In this document: positions 5,541 to 5,711 of the stretch, piece after piece
Numbering within the stretch: the first letter of the stretch is position 1
Layout: each line of letters starts with the position of its first letter
NCBI GenBank assembly: GCA_036260375.1
Contig: DASZZZ010000086.1
Span: 1 to 5,711, forward strand
Reading direction: 5' to 3'
Length of the DNA: 5,711 bases
From: DASZZZ01 sp036260375
GTDB lineage: Bacteria > Actinomycetota > CADDZG01 > WHSQ01
Position numbers and translations under genes: made by a program
The notes under the pieces: generated by a model
The model's input: the letters and a program-made list of their open reading frames with translations, nothing else
What the model was told of the DNA's origin: nothing
Databases searched by the model: none

Positions 5541-5711
5541 GGTGAACGCGAGCAGCGCTACGAACAGCGCGATCGCAGCGAACAGAACCGCCGCGTAGCG
5601 CTGAACGTGTCCGGACTGAACGTAACGAAGCAAACCGCCGGACCAGCCGGTGATCCCGGCCGCTCCGTTCACGGCGAAGTCAACAGCGTTCTGATCGATG
5701 TCGTAGGCGAC
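5538..5711 (-). CDS. nuoL: NADH-quinone oxidoreductase subunit L, C-terminal fragment
   Basis: The last 57 codons of a gene that continues beyond the right edge, ending in TAA at 5538. The reading frame is open to the edge. The peptide contains DQNAVDFAVNG, then VQSGHVQRYA and a hydrophobic helix ending LLAFT. This is the usual end of NuoL, where the lateral arm is followed by a final membrane helix (VQSG.VQ.YA is a familiar C-terminal signature). Its place directly upstream of nuoM fits the standard nuoL-nuoM-nuoN order. Full NuoL proteins are about 600-650 residues, so roughly nine tenths of the gene lies outside the window. Confidence 0.93.
   Translation of the reverse strand, partial: VAYDIDQNAVDFAVNGAAGITGWSGGLLRYVQSGHVQRYAAVLFAAIALFVALLAFT

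Overview
The window is very GC-rich DNA from a bacterium that looks like an actinobacterium. The evidence is the GC content, the heavy Ala/Arg/Asp/Gly/Pro use, GTG starts, an M23 peptidase with a Pro/Asp/Gly-rich wall linker, and a nuoL-nuoM-nuoN gene order. Class Thermoleophilia or a related deep actinobacterial lineage is my guess from the style of the peptidase and nuo genes; nothing in the sequence proves it.

Layout from left to right. Positions 1-62 are non-coding and hold a compact GC hairpin just downstream of the first gene. Positions 63-1376 (minus) encode a secreted M23 (LytM-type) zinc metallopeptidase with all catalytic residues, a long low-complexity linker and an unusual C-terminal extension. 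Positions 1377-1607 are a 231-bp divergent intergenic region. It is less GC-rich than the genes, contains several inverted repeats, and includes a potentially structured leader for the peptidase mRNA. Positions 1608-2561 (plus) encode a sugar-phosphate nucleotidyltransferase with a C-terminal left-handed beta-helix. Positions 2527-3981, 3989-5521 and 5538-5711 (all minus) are nuoN, nuoM and the 3' end of nuoL, the last three genes of a complex I operon.

How they work together. NuoL, NuoM and NuoN are the three antiporter-like proton-pumping membrane subunits of NADH:quinone oxidoreductase. They are packed as a translationally coupled unit, with ribosome-binding sites that overlap the preceding stop codons. 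The nucleotidyltransferase and the M23 peptidase are divergently transcribed and both plausibly serve the cell envelope: one makes an activated sugar, the other trims peptidoglycan. The nucleotidyltransferase gene and nuoN converge and overlap by 35 bp. A strong hairpin begins at the base after the nuoN stop codon, inside the 3' end of the nucleotidyltransferase gene.

Most of this window is housekeeping, and I see no mobile element, CRISPR array, tRNA, rRNA or obvious new defence or metabolic system. The points most worth a second look are the convergent overlap with its embedded hairpin, the possible structured leader and operator-like repeat in the divergent intergenic region, and the repeat-bearing C-terminal tail of the peptidase.
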